DNA from: JAFGWO01 sp965603295
Lineage (GTDB): Bacteria; BMS3Abin14
Assembly (NCBI GenBank): GCA_965603295.1
Contig: CBFDCL010000111.1
Location: forward strand, 1-5,629
DNA length: 5,629 nucleotides
Direction of reading: 5' to 3'
How positions within the stretch are numbered: position 1 is the first letter of the stretch; every line of letters starts with the position of its first letter. The notes under the pieces were generated by a model. It was not told the DNA's origin, searched no databases, and was given only the letters and a program-made list of their open reading frames with translations. The position numbers and the translations under genes were made by a program. Below are positions 5,612 to 5,629 of this stretch, piece by piece.

Positions 5612-5629
5612 ACCTGTTGATGCTTGATG
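5411..5629 (-). CDS. Small charged helical (coiled-coil-type) protein, probably partial at window end
   Basis: Homologue of the frame at 414-611, 54 of 65 residues identical from the GTG at 5608-5606. Seven further codons without a stop (reading HQASTGV) run to the window end, so the true start probably lies outside and this may be the fuller copy. The N-terminal part is Glu/Lys/Arg-rich with coiled-coil character; the C-terminal part has the Trp and the 'GTDTVFQDIRTNLDKARKAY' stretch. Changes relative to copy 1 include E10K, R16G, E20G, M22V, V32A, E38V and I53K, several of them charge changes. No signal peptide is visible in the part seen. The function is not recognised. Confidence 0.55.
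   Translation of the reverse strand, partial: HQASTGVVEEHLERVRKLEEKIGKGRGKVKEIIGSTDEAWHSIKVGTDTVFQDIRTNLDKARKAYHDELEDD

Overview
The window carries a four-gene trehalose-synthesis operon on the + strand (about 707-5016). Repeat-rich non-coding DNA lies on both sides, and each side holds one copy of a 367-bp direct repeat that contains a small minus-strand coding frame. Genes of moderate GC content, short tandem heptamers and REP-like palindromes between genes, and otsA/treT linked to a DUF5752-like gene suggest a deltaproteobacterium-like (Desulfobacterota-like) or other uncultured Gram-negative bacterium. This is an impression from memory and not a firm assignment.

Left flank (1-706): an intrinsic terminator (54-78) closes whatever lies upstream. 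Period-7 tandem repeats, a short palindromic word and the first 367-bp repeat (248-614) follow. The repeat consists of a REP-like nested palindrome, a second hairpin, and a 65-codon coiled-coil-type frame on the minus strand. A 95-bp divergent gap (612-706) holds a possible extended -10 promoter and an inverted repeat.

Operon: otsA (trehalose-6-phosphate synthase, GT20), then a DUF5752-like gene made of two copies of one domain, then treT (GT4 trehalose synthase), then otsB (trehalose-6-phosphate phosphatase, HAD). The last three genes overlap and have recognisable Shine-Dalgarno sequences, so they look translationally coupled. OtsA makes trehalose 6-phosphate from UDP-glucose and glucose 6-phosphate, and OtsB removes the phosphate. 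TreT joins NDP-glucose directly to glucose, reversibly in characterised members. The operon therefore encodes two routes to the same sugar, plus a conserved-looking protein of unknown function placed between them.

Right flank (5017-5629): no convincing terminator follows otsB. The region holds heptamer tracts (one keeps a 7-bp register for 105 bp), a half REP element, and the second 367-bp repeat (5245-5611) in the same orientation as the first. Its small frame runs open off the window end. The two repeats are 4997 bp apart, so recombination between them could delete or amplify the whole trehalose operon.
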